Origin: Streptacidiphilus jeojiense
GTDB taxonomy: Bacteria > Actinomycetota > Actinomycetes > Streptomycetales > Streptomycetaceae
Length of the DNA: 64,000 nt
Assembly: GCF_000719095.1 (NCBI RefSeq)
Contig: NZ_JOEH01000027.1
Location: forward strand, 83,535 to 147,534
Direction of reading: 5' to 3'
Every line of letters begins with the position of its first letter. The stretch's first letter is position 1. Made by a program: the position numbers and the translations under genes. The notes beneath the pieces are model-generated. The model had not been told where the DNA came from and did not search any database. It saw nothing but the letters and a program-made list of their open reading frames with translations. This document shows, piece after piece, positions 26,881-35,155 of this stretch.

Positions 26881-27436
26881 CCGCGCCGCCGCGCCCGGCC
26901 CGCCGACGCCGCCACACCGCCGTCCCGCCGGCGCCGAGCACCAGCGCCGCGCCCGCGGCGATCTGGCCCGGGCTGGCGGAGTAAGTGCTGCCGCCGACCC
27001 CGGTCCGCACCGGACCGACGACGCCCTCGCGCTCCCGGCGCGGACGCTCGGTCTCGGTGCGGCCGACCGTCAGCGTGGTCACGAACCCCGAGGAGCGCGC
27101 ATCGTCGGGCTGGCACGATCCGGCGACCGTGTAGCTGCCGGGCCGGACCGAGGTGCGGATGGTGGCGGCCGCGGAGAAGTGGCCCAGCGCACCGGCGACC
27201 GGGTGCAGCAGCACGGTGGAGCTGAAGGCCTGCGAGGAGACGCCCGAGGGCCGCGGGGTGTTGTAGGCGGTGCAGTCGACCTCGATCGACACGGTCTGCC
27301 CTGGCTCCAGCCGGGTCGGCGACAGGGTGATCGTCGCCGCGCTGCCGCCGCTGGAGGCCACCGCCATCGGGGCGCCCAGACCGACCGCGCAGACGACGGC
27401 CGCCCCTATGGCGGCCACTGGTTGCATTCGCATCAT
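26867..27436 (-). CDS. Secreted surface protein with C-terminal anchor, sortase partner
   Basis: A 189-residue exported protein: signal peptide (residues 1-27, VASSG), a beta-rich domain with two Cys (VDCTAY, GSCQPDD) likely disulfide-linked, a charged linker (TERPRREREG) and a C-terminal hydrophobic helix ending in RRRRAGRGG. That tail resembles a sortase or stop-transfer anchor, but no LPxTG-like motif is seen. Start ATG 27436 has GGAGG six bases upstream. Operon with the sortase gene. Confidence 0.75.
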   Translation of the reverse strand: MMRMQPVAAIGAAVVCAVGLGAPMAVASSGGSAATITLSPTRLEPGQTVSIEVDCTAYNTPRPSGVSSQAFSSTVLLHPVAGALGHFSAAATIRTSVRPGSYTVAGSCQPDDARSSGFVTTLTVGRTETERPRREREGVVGPVRTGVGGSTYSASPGQIAAGAALVLGAGGTAVWRRRRAGRGGADGVS

Positions 27437-27606
27437 TTCGTACCTCCGCGCCGAGTGCGGACCACGGGCCCGAGGCCCGGGTGCGGGGGGACACACCAGG
27501 CGATCGACCGAGATCGTCACCGTGCGCGCACAGCTGCTAACCCACCGGTCACACTATTCACTCGTTCGGCAGCCAGGACGGCGGCCCCCCGTTACCGGCC
27601 CCGCTG

Positions 27607-28224
27607 CTAGAGCCAGCCCCGTTCACGGGCCAGCCGCACCGCGGTGTGGCGGTTGTCCGCGGACAGTTTGGCGGTGGCCGAGGAGAGGTAGTTGCGCACG
27701 GTGCCCGGGGAGAGCGAGGCCCGCCGGGCCACCTCGCCGATCGGGGCGCCGTCCGCGGCCAGTTCCAGCACCTCCGCCTCGCGCGCGGTCAGCGGCGAGT
27801 CGCCGGCGCTGATCGCGTCGGCCGCCAGCTCCGGGTCCACATAGCGCCCGCCGGCGTGCACGCTGCGGATGATCACAGCCAGCCGCTGGGCCGACACCGT
27901 CTTCGGGACGAATCCGCGCACCCCGGCCGTCAGGGCCCGCTTGAGGTGTCCTGGCCTGCCGTGGCTGGTGACGATCATCGTCCGGCAGTCCGGCAGGACG
28001 GTGCGCAGTTCGGCGGCCACGGCCACCCCGTCCACCCCGCCGGGCATCTGCAGATCCAGCACCGCCACGTCCGGCCGGTGCGCCCGCGCCATCGCCAGTG
28101 CCTCGGCGCCGCTCGCCGCCTGCGCCACCACCAGCAGGTCGTCCTCGTAGGAGAGCAGCGCGGCGACCGCGCCCCGGATCAGGTGCTCGTCGTCGGCCAG
28201 CAGGATCCTGATCGGCCCGGTCAT
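27607..28224 (-). CDS. NarL/LuxR-type response regulator
   Basis: A 205-residue response regulator. The receiver has Asp57 as phosphoacceptor (VLDLQMPG), the acidic pair DDE at 11-13, Thr86 and Lys108; the C-terminal LuxR HTH is LTAREAEVLELAADGAPIGE followed by SPGTVRNYL. Its ATG overlaps the stop of the sensor kinase gene (ATGA), so kinase and regulator are cotranslated. The adjacent upstream ABC-2 exporter is its likely target. Confidence 0.95.
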   Translation of the reverse strand: MTGPIRILLADDEHLIRGAVAALLSYEDDLLVVAQAASGAEALAMARAHRPDVAVLDLQMPGGVDGVAVAAELRTVLPDCRTMIVTSHGRPGHLKRALTAGVRGFVPKTVSAQRLAVIIRSVHAGGRYVDPELAADAISAGDSPLTAREAEVLELAADGAPIGEVARRASLSPGTVRNYLSSATAKLSADNRHTAVRLARERGWL

Positions 28225-29435
28225 ACGTCCGCTCCCCGCAGGGGGACCCGGGCGGTCAGTCGGAAGACACCCGACCGCACCTCGGTCTCCAGGCTGCCGC
28301 CCAGCGCCGCCAGGCGTTCGGCCAGCCCCGCCAGGCCCGACCCGGATCCGGTACCGGTCGCGGCCTCCGTCCCGGGCACCCCGTCGTTGTCGACCGAGAG
28401 CACCGCCGCGGAACCGGCCGCCAGCCGGATGGTGCAGCTGCTCGCCTCGCTGTGGCGCAGCACATTGGTGACGGCCTCGCGCACCACCCAGCCCAGCGCG
28501 GCCTGGACCTGGACCGGCAGACCGCCCCCGGCGTCGCCGCGGGACCGCCCGTCGACACCGGCCGCGCGCAGCACCGACAGCGCTCCGGCCAGTTCGACCG
28601 CCAGGTCGGCGCCGCGGTAGCCGCGCACCACGTCGCGCACCTCGCGCTGGGACTCGCGGGCGATCCGCTGCACCTCGGTCATCTGTTCCACCGCCCCGGG
28701 ATCGCCGTGCCGGGCCAGCTGTACCGCCAGCTCGCTCTTGAGCGCGATCACCGCCAGGTTCCGTCCCATCACATCGTGCAGATCGCGGCCGAACCGCAGG
28801 CGTTCCTCGGCGACGGCCAGCTGTGCCTGCGCCTCGCGGGCCGCGTCCAACTCCCAGACCACGCTGACCAGCCACAGTGAGCAGCCGCTGGTGAAGGCCC
28901 CGCAGGCGCCGACGACCAGTACCGCGAGAGCGAGCGTCACACAGGCGGACGGCCCCAGGCCCAGCAGCACCCCGGCCAGGCCGGTGCCGGCCACCGCGCC
29001 CAGCAGCCAGGACAGCATGGCGCGGAATCCCCGCACGCCCAGGACGGCCGCGCCCAGCCCGAAGCCGAGCAGCCCCACCGCGACAAGTGCCGTCTGGCTG
29101 CCGTCCGGCAGCGCTCCGGACCGGTGCACCAGCGCCACCGCCAGTGCCCCTCCCGCCGACAGCGCGACCACGACGGCGAGCAGCCGGACCGGACGCTCGC
29201 GCCGGGACAGGATCCAGTCGAGCCCGCGGCCCGACAGCAGCGCGCACAGCCCCGCGTGCACCAGCACCAGGGCGCTCAGTGCGCTCTTCACGCCGCCCGG
29301 CCCGTGCGCCTGGACCATCGGACCGAGCAACGCGGACACCTCGATCAGCGCGAAGAGGTGGAACGAGGAGCGGGTGTAGAGCTCGATCCGCGCCGGATCG
29401 CTGCGCCGGTCCCACCAGCCCGTCAGCCGTGCCAT
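28221..29435 (-). CDS. NarL-family (DesK-like) sensor histidine kinase
   Basis: A 404-residue kinase with about five to six transmembrane helices (residues 25-195) forming a membrane sensor, a HisKA_3 dimerisation helix with phospho-His220 in GRDLHDVMGRNL, and a C-terminal HATPase domain (LRHSEASSC, DNDGVPG, GSGLAGLAERL). The ATG 29435 has a GGAGGAGG site. Membrane stress or an antibiotic is the usual signal of kinases linked to ABC-2 exporters; here that is inference from position. Confidence 0.93.
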   Translation of the reverse strand: MARLTGWWDRRSDPARIELYTRSSFHLFALIEVSALLGPMVQAHGPGGVKSALSALVLVHAGLCALLSGRGLDWILSRRERPVRLLAVVVALSAGGALAVALVHRSGALPDGSQTALVAVGLLGFGLGAAVLGVRGFRAMLSWLLGAVAGTGLAGVLLGLGPSACVTLALAVLVVGACGAFTSGCSLWLVSVVWELDAAREAQAQLAVAEERLRFGRDLHDVMGRNLAVIALKSELAVQLARHGDPGAVEQMTEVQRIARESQREVRDVVRGYRGADLAVELAGALSVLRAAGVDGRSRGDAGGGLPVQVQAALGWVVREAVTNVLRHSEASSCTIRLAAGSAAVLSVDNDGVPGTEAATGTGSGSGLAGLAERLAALGGSLETEVRSGVFRLTARVPLRGADV

Positions 29436-29463
29436 CGACCCCTCCTCCCCGGTGGTCCGGACC

Positions 29464-30246
29464 CTAGCGGCGCGGTTCCCAGCGGAACCACCGGTGTACA
29501 GCAAACACGGCCAGCAGTGTCCAGGCCAGCGCCGCACCCAGGGCCAGGAGCGGTTCGGCCGGGTCCGCCGGGGTTCCGCCGAGCCAGCCGGTCCGCACCA
29601 GGTCCAGCACCGGGGTCAGCGGCAGCCAGCGGCACACCTCCCCGAGCGGGTGCGGCAACGACCGCAGCGGCAGCAGCAACCCCGAGCCCAGGGCGGACAC
29701 CGCCAGCAGCGGGGCGGTGGTGAGCTGGGCGAGCTCCACGCTGCGGGTGACCACGGTGGACGCGGCCGCCAGCGCGGCCATCAGCACCACGCCCAGCGCC
29801 ACCCCGGCCAGCAGCAGTACCGGTCGGCGCGGCAGCGGCAGGTGCAGCAGCACCGTCCCGGCCGCCACCAGCGCCAGGCACTGGGCCACCGCCACGGCCG
29901 CGGCCGGCAGCGCGGTGCCGGCCAGGATCTCCGGATCGGTCGGCTCACCGGTGCGGAGCCGCTTCAGCACCAGGCTCTCCCGACGCGCCACGTAGGCGGC
30001 GACCAGGTTGTAGTAGACCGCGAACAGCAGGATGAAGCCGATGCCGCTGCTCACCAGCAGCCGGTCCGCGTCCACGCCCGCGCTCGACCCGCCGGCGGCG
30101 AGGCCGCCCAGCGCCGGACGCCAGGCCGCGACCATCCCGGCCGGCAGCAGCAGAGCCGTGGCCAGCGCGGTGCGGTTGCGCAGCAGCAGCGTCGCCTCGG
30201 CCCGGCCCAGCGCCGCCAGCCTGTTCCGGGCCCGGGTCGCGGTCAT
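29464..30246 (-). CDS. ABC-2 type transporter permease
   Basis: A 260-residue membrane subunit with six predicted helices and the ABC-2 layout, partner of the ATPase encoded just upstream (ATGA overlap at 30243-30246). The N-terminal amphipathic segment contains an Arg/Ala/Leu stretch typical of these daunorubicin-type exporters. Substrate unknown; the adjacent two-component system probably regulates it. Confidence 0.9.
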   Translation of the reverse strand: MTATRARNRLAALGRAEATLLLRNRTALATALLLPAGMVAAWRPALGGLAAGGSSAGVDADRLLVSSGIGFILLFAVYYNLVAAYVARRESLVLKRLRTGEPTDPEILAGTALPAAAVAVAQCLALVAAGTVLLHLPLPRRPVLLLAGVALGVVLMAALAAASTVVTRSVELAQLTTAPLLAVSALGSGLLLPLRSLPHPLGEVCRWLPLTPVLDLVRTGWLGGTPADPAEPLLALGAALAWTLLAVFAVHRWFRWEPRR

Positions 30247-31193
30247 CGTCCGGCTCCGTCAGCGGTGCCGGCGTCCGCGGTGCCGGCGATCGCCAGGAAG
30301 GCCTCCTCCAGCGACGCGGTCCGCGCCTCCAACCGGTCCAGGGCGACCGTGCGTTCGTCCGCCCAGCGCAGCAGTACCGACAGCGTGAACTGGAGCCGGT
30401 CGGTGTGCAGCAGCACCCGGCCCCCGCGCTCCTCGTGGGCCAGCACCGCGAGTTCCGGCAGCGGCGGCAGGTCGCCCAGGTGCCAGCCGGTCGGCAGCCC
30501 GAAACCGATCCTGGCCGGGCGCGCACCGGTCACCTCCGCGGTGGTGCCGCAGGCCACCACTCGGCCCCGGTGCAGCACGGCCAACCGATCGGCGAGCGCC
30601 TCGGCCTCCTCCAGGTAGTGCGTGGTCAGCAGCACAGTGGTGCCGGCGGCCCGCAACTGGCGCAGCAACTCCCAGGTGTCGTAACGCCCCTGGGTGTCCA
30701 GCCCGGTGGTCGGCTCGTCCAGGAACAGCGCCTCGGGGCGCCCCAGCAGCGCCAGTGCCAGGTCCAGCCGGCGCCGTTCACCGCCCGACAGCTGTCCGAC
30801 CCGGACACCGCCGCGCCGCGCCAGCCCCAGCTGTTCCAGCACCTCGTGCCCGGGGCGGGCGCCGCTGACGCAGCCGGCCCACATCCGGACGGTCTGTGCC
30901 ACCGTCAGGTCCGGCGCGAAGCCGCCCTCCTGGAGCATCACCCCGGTCCTGGGACGCACCCGGGCCCGCTCTCCGTGCGGATCGAGGCCGAGCACCCGCA
31001 CCGCGCCTCCGCTGGGCCGGGCCAGGCCCTCCAGCAGCTCCATCACCGAGGTCTTCCCGGCCCCGTTGGTCCCCAGCAGCGCGAACAGCTCGCCCCGGGC
31101 CACCTCGAACGACACCCCGCGCACCGCCTCGAACCCGTCCCCGTAGCGGCGGCGCACCCCGACGGCCTCGATCACCTTCTCCGCACTGTCCAT
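30243..31193 (-). CDS. ABC-2 exporter ATP-binding protein (DrrA type)
   Basis: A 316-residue ATPase: Walker A GTNGAGKTS (about 39-47), signature LSGGERRRLDLA, Walker B ALFLDEPTTGLD, switch His in LLTTHYLEEAEAL, and a DrrA-like C-terminal domain of about 90 residues. It is the first gene of the four-gene run ATPase-permease-kinase-regulator on the minus strand, with tight spacing except 28 bp before the kinase. Confidence 0.94.
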   Translation of the reverse strand: MDSAEKVIEAVGVRRRYGDGFEAVRGVSFEVARGELFALLGTNGAGKTSVMELLEGLARPSGGAVRVLGLDPHGERARVRPRTGVMLQEGGFAPDLTVAQTVRMWAGCVSGARPGHEVLEQLGLARRGGVRVGQLSGGERRRLDLALALLGRPEALFLDEPTTGLDTQGRYDTWELLRQLRAAGTTVLLTTHYLEEAEALADRLAVLHRGRVVACGTTAEVTGARPARIGFGLPTGWHLGDLPPLPELAVLAHEERGGRVLLHTDRLQFTLSVLLRWADERTVALDRLEARTASLEEAFLAIAGTADAGTADGAGR

Positions 31194-31543
31194 ACGCCCA
31201 GCCTCGGGCCCCGCAGCCGCACCGGGGCGGGCGGACCGTCACCGGAACGGATGACAAACGTCACTGCCGGAAGACCGTCGGCGCGGCCGGGGACGACCGG
31301 AGCGGTGCGCGCCGGGTAGACGGGGGACCTTCGGCGCGCACCAGGTGTCCGGTCGGCGCGGGGCGGTCCTGGGCGGCCGCGAACCGCCTCTCGCCCGGCG
31401 CCGGCCCCGGCACCGCCTATGTGCGCGGGTGAGCCCCGGGACCGTGGACACCAACTACACAACTAGATATATTACTTCGTGTCAAGTGGTCAGTAATGAA
31501 CGGCCCCGGCAGATCGGCCGGAGCCCCGGCGGAAGGGTCCCTG
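31194..31543. promoter_or_regulatory. Divergent promoter region with ATTACT/AGTAAT dyad
   Basis: The 350-bp gap between the ABC ATPase (minus) and the antiporter (plus) is ordinary GC-rich sequence up to 31450, then turns AT-rich. It holds the inverted repeat ATTACT (31471-31476) and AGTAAT (31492-31497) 47-73 bp before the antiporter start, preceded by TAGATATAT, a possible -10 region. This looks like the antiporter's operator. No gene is supported here. Confidence 0.45.
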
Positions 31544-32827
31544 ATGACAGGACTCGACAGCACCACGCGCCTGTTACTCGCACTGGCCGTCCTGCTGGGG
31601 CTGAGCCGGCTGTCCGGACTGGCGGCGGCCCGGCTGGGTCAGCCCCCGGTGGTCGGGGAGATCCTGGCCGGGGTCGCCCTCGGCCCCTCGCTGCTGGGCC
31701 ACGCGCTGCCCGCGCTGCACCATGCGCTCTTCGGCCCCGATGTCATGCCGTCGGTCAACGGCCTGTCGCAGGTGGGCCTGGCGCTCTACGCCTTCGAGAT
31801 CGGCAACGAGCTGACCGCACCCAGCCGCGGCAGACCGGCCACCGCCCGCCCACTGCTGTGGATCACCACCGCCTCGTTGCTCGCACCGGCCCTGGCCGCC
31901 CTGGCGCTGGGGCCGTACCTGTACGGCGACCACCTGGGCGGACCGCACGGCGGCAGCGCCGCCCTGACCGTCTTCCTGGCCTGCGCGCTGGGGGTGACCG
32001 CGGTGCCGGTGCTGGCCCGGCTGCTGCAGGACCGCGGCATGGCCGGCACCACCGTCGGACGGCTGAGCCTGGCCGCCGCATCCGTGGGCGACGGGGTCTG
32101 CTGGTGCCTGCTGGCGCTGGCCCTGCATCTGACCGGCCTGATCGGGACGGGGCGGACCGTCGCCGGGGTGGCCGGCGCCGTCGTCGCGGTGCTGGTGATC
32201 CACCGCCGCCACAGCCGTCCGGCCGGGCGGACGGAGGGCCGGAGGTGGGGGCTGGCCCCGATGCTGGCCCTGCTCTGCCTGGCGGCCGGCACCTCCTCGG
32301 CCCTGGGGCTGCACCCGCTGCTCGGCGGACTGCTGCTCGGCGCCGCCTGGCCCTCCACCGGACGGAGCGCGGAGATCCTGCGGCGGATCCGCCCGATGGC
32401 GGCCGCGCTGCTGCCCTGCTTCTTCCTGGGGATGGGCCAGCAGATCGACGTGGCCTCCGCGTTCGGCAGAGCCGGCTTCGTCCCGCTGGTGCTGCTGCTG
32501 CTCGCCGCCGCGGTGGTCACCAAGCTGGCCGCCGTCACCGGTGCCGGGCTGGCCTTCCACTCGTCGCTGCGCGATGCGACCCGACTCGGCGTGCTGATGA
32601 ACGCCAAGGGGCTCACCGAGATCGTCGTGCTGTCCATCGGCTACCAGGACGGCCTGATCGGCAGGACCCTGTTCGAGGCGCTGATCGTGGTCGCCCTGGT
32701 CACCACGGTGCTGACCGGCCCTGCACTCGCGCTGCTGGACCGGCCGGCGACCGACGGCCCGCGACCGCGCCCGGCTCGCGATCCGGCACCGGTCGGGTCC
32801 GAACGGACCGGCGGGGCTACTTTCTGA
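31544..32827 (+). CDS. CPA2-family monovalent cation/proton antiporter
   Basis: A 427-residue antiporter with about twelve helices and CPA2/KefB-like motifs (PPVVGEILAGVALGPSLLG near residue 30, LYAFEIGNEL, and the late MNAKGLTEIVVL block). It exchanges Na+ or K+ for protons at the membrane. ATG 31544 is preferred over 31496 because GGAAGGG precedes it. A TTA codon lies at 31574-31576 (residue 11), which in streptomycetes makes translation depend on bldA tRNA. Its 3' end overlaps the convergent binding-protein gene by 11 bp. Confidence 0.88.
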   Translation: MTGLDSTTRLLLALAVLLGLSRLSGLAAARLGQPPVVGEILAGVALGPSLLGHALPALHHALFGPDVMPSVNGLSQVGLALYAFEIGNELTAPSRGRPATARPLLWITTASLLAPALAALALGPYLYGDHLGGPHGGSAALTVFLACALGVTAVPVLARLLQDRGMAGTTVGRLSLAAASVGDGVCWCLLALALHLTGLIGTGRTVAGVAGAVVAVLVIHRRHSRPAGRTEGRRWGLAPMLALLCLAAGTSSALGLHPLLGGLLLGAAWPSTGRSAEILRRIRPMAAALLPCFFLGMGQQIDVASAFGRAGFVPLVLLLLAAAVVTKLAAVTGAGLAFHSSLRDATRLGVLMNAKGLTEIVVLSIGYQDGLIGRTLFEALIVVALVTTVLTGPALALLDRPATDGPRPRPARDPAPVGSERTGGATF

Positions 32828-34421
32828 CGGCGTAGTAGACCGGCATCCGGAAACTGTCCATCGCCACGTCCGAGACCGCCGCCGAGTAGCCCGCGACGCT
32901 GTTCTCGTACCACAGCGGTATCACCGGCATGTCGGCCGCCAGTTGCTTCTCGGCCTGCTGGTAGAGCCGGTCCGTGGCAGCGGTGCCGGACGCGGCGTTG
33001 GCCCGGTCGACCAGACTGTCGTAGCCGCTGTTGCGGTAGCCCGAGTCGTTGGACCCGCCGCCACTCGTGAAGGACGGCTGCAGGAAGTCCTGGGCGAGCG
33101 GGTAGTCCTCGTCCCAGGAGTCGCGGAAGGGCCCGGTCATCCTCCGGGCGGTCACCTGGTCCCGCAGCTCGGCGAAGGTCCCGACCGGCTTCCCCGTGCA
33201 GGCCCGGTCATCGCCCAGCACGTTGTTGATGCTGTTGCAGACCGCGTCCACCCAGGGCTGGTTGCCGCCGTCGGCGTTGTAGCTGATGGTGATCGAGCCG
33301 CCGGGCAGGCCCCCGCCCGCCGCGATCAGCTGCCTGGCCCGGACCGGGTCGTAGGTGCAGTAGCTGCCGCACAGCCCCGGGTCGTAGCCGCTCACGCCCG
33401 GCGCGGTCCAGTCGGTGGCGGGCGTCATCGTTCCGTGCAGGATCTTGTCGATGATCAGCGGCCGGTCGATCGCCATCGAGATGCCCTGCCGGACCTCGGC
33501 GGAACCGGCCGTGTCCCAGCCCTTGGCGTAGAGCGGGAAGGCCAGCCGTGACAGACTCGCTGACGGTCTGTCAATATACCGTCCGTGCAGGTCCTTCGAG
33601 ACGTTGTCGAGCTCCCCGAGCGGCAGCGTGTCGTCGATGTCCAGCCTGCCGGAGAGCAGGTCCGCGTAGGCGGCATTGGGATCGGTGTAGGCCTTGAAGT
33701 CGATCCCGTCGTTCTGCGGCTTCTGCAGGCCCTTGTACCCGGCGTACGGCGTCAGCACGACCTCCTGCTTGGGGGTGTAGGAGGCGATCCGGTAGGGCCC
33801 GTCACCGACCGGGTGCTTCTCCCAGGCGGAGGGGTCCTTGAAGAACGACGCAGGCAGCGGATCGAAGATGAACTCGCCCAGGGTCTGCGGCCAGGTGGAG
33901 AACTTCTGGGTGAGCGCCACGGTGAAGGTGGTGGAGTCGACCACCTTCAGCCCCGACAGGGTGGTCGCCGTCGGCCGGCCCGAGGCCGGCGCGACGGCCG
34001 CATACCCCTGGATGTACCCGAAGTAGCCGCTGTTGATCTGGCGATTGGTCGCCAGCGCGGTGTAGTTCCAGGCGTCCACGTACGATGCGGCCGTCACCGG
34101 TGATCCGTCACTGAACGTCCAGTCCGGCTTCAACCTGATGGTGAAGTGCTGCTGGTCGGTGGTACTGATCGAGGCGGCATTCTCGTAGACCGGGGCAGAG
34201 GTCCTGGGGTCGTAGGTCAGCAGGCCGGTCAGAATGCTGTCGACAACCTTGATCCCGTAGGAATCATAGGTGTCCCCCGGAACGAAGGGGTTCTGCGGAA
34301 CCCCCCAGGCGGCGATGACCATCCTGCTGGGCGATGATTCGGTACAACTCGCACATGCCGCCACGATCAGGGATAAGGCGGCCCCGACAGCAGCTGCCCT
34401 CGGACGCTTCCTCCGGAACAA
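32817..34421 (-). CDS. Family 5 (oligopeptide-type) solute-binding lipoprotein
   Basis: A 534-residue lipoprotein (signal with lipobox near VAAC, residue 22) of the SBP_bac_5 family that captures di- and oligopeptides or nickel for ABC import; the family blocks FTIRLKPDWTFSDGSPVTAASYVDAW and GPYRIASY are recognisable in part. No permease or ATPase genes are adjacent, so it must work with a transporter encoded elsewhere or act as a sensor. The start is TTG at 34421 with GGGGGAGA five bases upstream. A TTA codon is present near 34375. It sits directly downstream of the small peptide gene and next to two HTH-TPR regulators, suggesting a role in peptide uptake for signalling. Confidence 0.9.
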   Translation of the reverse strand: MFRRKRPRAAAVGAALSLIVAACASCTESSPSRMVIAAWGVPQNPFVPGDTYDSYGIKVVDSILTGLLTYDPRTSAPVYENAASISTTDQQHFTIRLKPDWTFSDGSPVTAASYVDAWNYTALATNRQINSGYFGYIQGYAAVAPASGRPTATTLSGLKVVDSTTFTVALTQKFSTWPQTLGEFIFDPLPASFFKDPSAWEKHPVGDGPYRIASYTPKQEVVLTPYAGYKGLQKPQNDGIDFKAYTDPNAAYADLLSGRLDIDDTLPLGELDNVSKDLHGRYIDRPSASLSRLAFPLYAKGWDTAGSAEVRQGISMAIDRPLIIDKILHGTMTPATDWTAPGVSGYDPGLCGSYCTYDPVRARQLIAAGGGLPGGSITISYNADGGNQPWVDAVCNSINNVLGDDRACTGKPVGTFAELRDQVTARRMTGPFRDSWDEDYPLAQDFLQPSFTSGGGSNDSGYRNSGYDSLVDRANAASGTAATDRLYQQAEKQLAADMPVIPLWYENSVAGYSAAVSDVAMDSFRMPVYYAVRK

Positions 34422-34586
34422 TGAGATCTCCCCCAGGACCGGAAAGCGGAATAACTACATCCTATTCCGAGCGAGGCCGCCATCGCCCCCGCATCCGGCC
34501 GAAAAACCTGCTGCTCAGGGCGGTTGGCCAGCTAGGCCCACCTTACGTGCCAGGAACCTGACAGCGCCAGGGCAGATTTTCGTCGG

Positions 34587-34630
34587 GGTCGCCGCCGGAC
34601 CGGAAGGAGCATTCCGGTCCGGCGGCGACC
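34587..34630. terminator. Hairpin between the peptide gene and the binding-protein gene
   Basis: GGTCGCCGCCGGACCGGAA and its exact complement (19-bp arms, 34587-34605 and 34612-34630) flank a six-base loop. On the plus strand it is followed by GTGCGTTTTC. It lies about 110 bp beyond the stop of the minus-strand peptide gene and 166 bp before the binding-protein start, so it probably ends the peptide transcript. Confidence 0.75.
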
Positions 34631-34741
34631 GGTGCGTTTTCAGAAACTCGACAGGTCGCCTCCGGTCCCTCCGCGGAACAGCCGCAGAAAGGACCGATGG
34701 GGAATACGGATTCCGCTCGATCCGCAGCCCGCCACGAGCAC

Positions 34742-34903
34742 TCAGCAGCATCCCCCGCCATTGGCCTGGCGCATGTGCGAGAGGGGGGACGGCGTGGATC
34801 CGGGTGCCGTGGATCCGGAGAGGACTGCCGAGTGCACGGCTAGCGAGGCCGCGAGGATCAAGCCGGTGACGACTGCGACTACGACGCAGAGGAACCTCAT
34901 CAT
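34742..34903 (-). CDS. Small secreted-type peptide, candidate signalling propeptide
   Basis: A 53-codon gene not usually called. The peptide has a short start (MMRFLC), a hydrophobic core (about residues 5-23, VVVAVVTGLILAASLAV), a Ser/Thr/Pro/Gly linker and the C-terminus SHMRQANGGGCC. An AAGGT ribosome site lies five bases before the ATG at 34903 (a second ATG at 34900 has better spacing). A TATTAT -10-like hexamer lies at 34956-34951 between two tandem dyads. The layout (secretory N-terminus, short C-terminal tail, peptide-binding lipoprotein downstream, HTH-TPR receptor divergent) matches the propeptide of RRNPP-type quorum sensing. Alternatives: a small membrane protein or an uncoupled toxin. 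Coding status is inferred from one sequence. Confidence 0.6.
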   Translation of the reverse strand: MMRFLCVVVAVVTGLILAASLAVHSAVLSGSTAPGSTPSPLSHMRQANGGGCC

Positions 34904-34934
34904 GATCTACCTTCGACGGCTGGAGTCGTACTGA

Positions 34935-34974
34935 TTGACAAACACAGTCAATAATATTTGACAAGCGTAGTCAA
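34935..34974. promoter_or_regulatory. Two tandem TTGAC-N7-GTCAA dyads
   Basis: TTGAC-AAACACA-GTCAA (34935-34951) and TTGAC-AAGCGTA-GTCAA (34958-34974) are two 17-bp inverted repeats in direct order at a 23-bp period, separated by TAATAT. They lie between the divergent peptide gene and the first HTH-TPR regulator and overlap the predicted -10 of the peptide gene. They look like paired operator sites, most simply for the adjacent regulator. Confidence 0.7.
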
Positions 34975-35155
34975 GTGCCACTTTTCTGTCATCGGTGAGA
35001 AAAAGCGGAACGTCGCTGGGCATCTGACTCGATCAGGGAGAGATGCCCATCCGTCCGCATGACTTGCCTGGCCCCGCTCAGTCATGTATGCAGTGGTTGT
35101 GAACGGGCATACCTCTTACGTACGCCCCTCAGCTCGCTGCCAGGAGGTCTTCACC

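Noticed and set aside
35043..35102. 19-codon open frame upstream of regulator 1 (MPIRPHDLPG start)
   Set aside because: A GGGAG stretch precedes it but only two bases before the ATG, and no signal or conserved feature is present, so a leader peptide cannot be supported.
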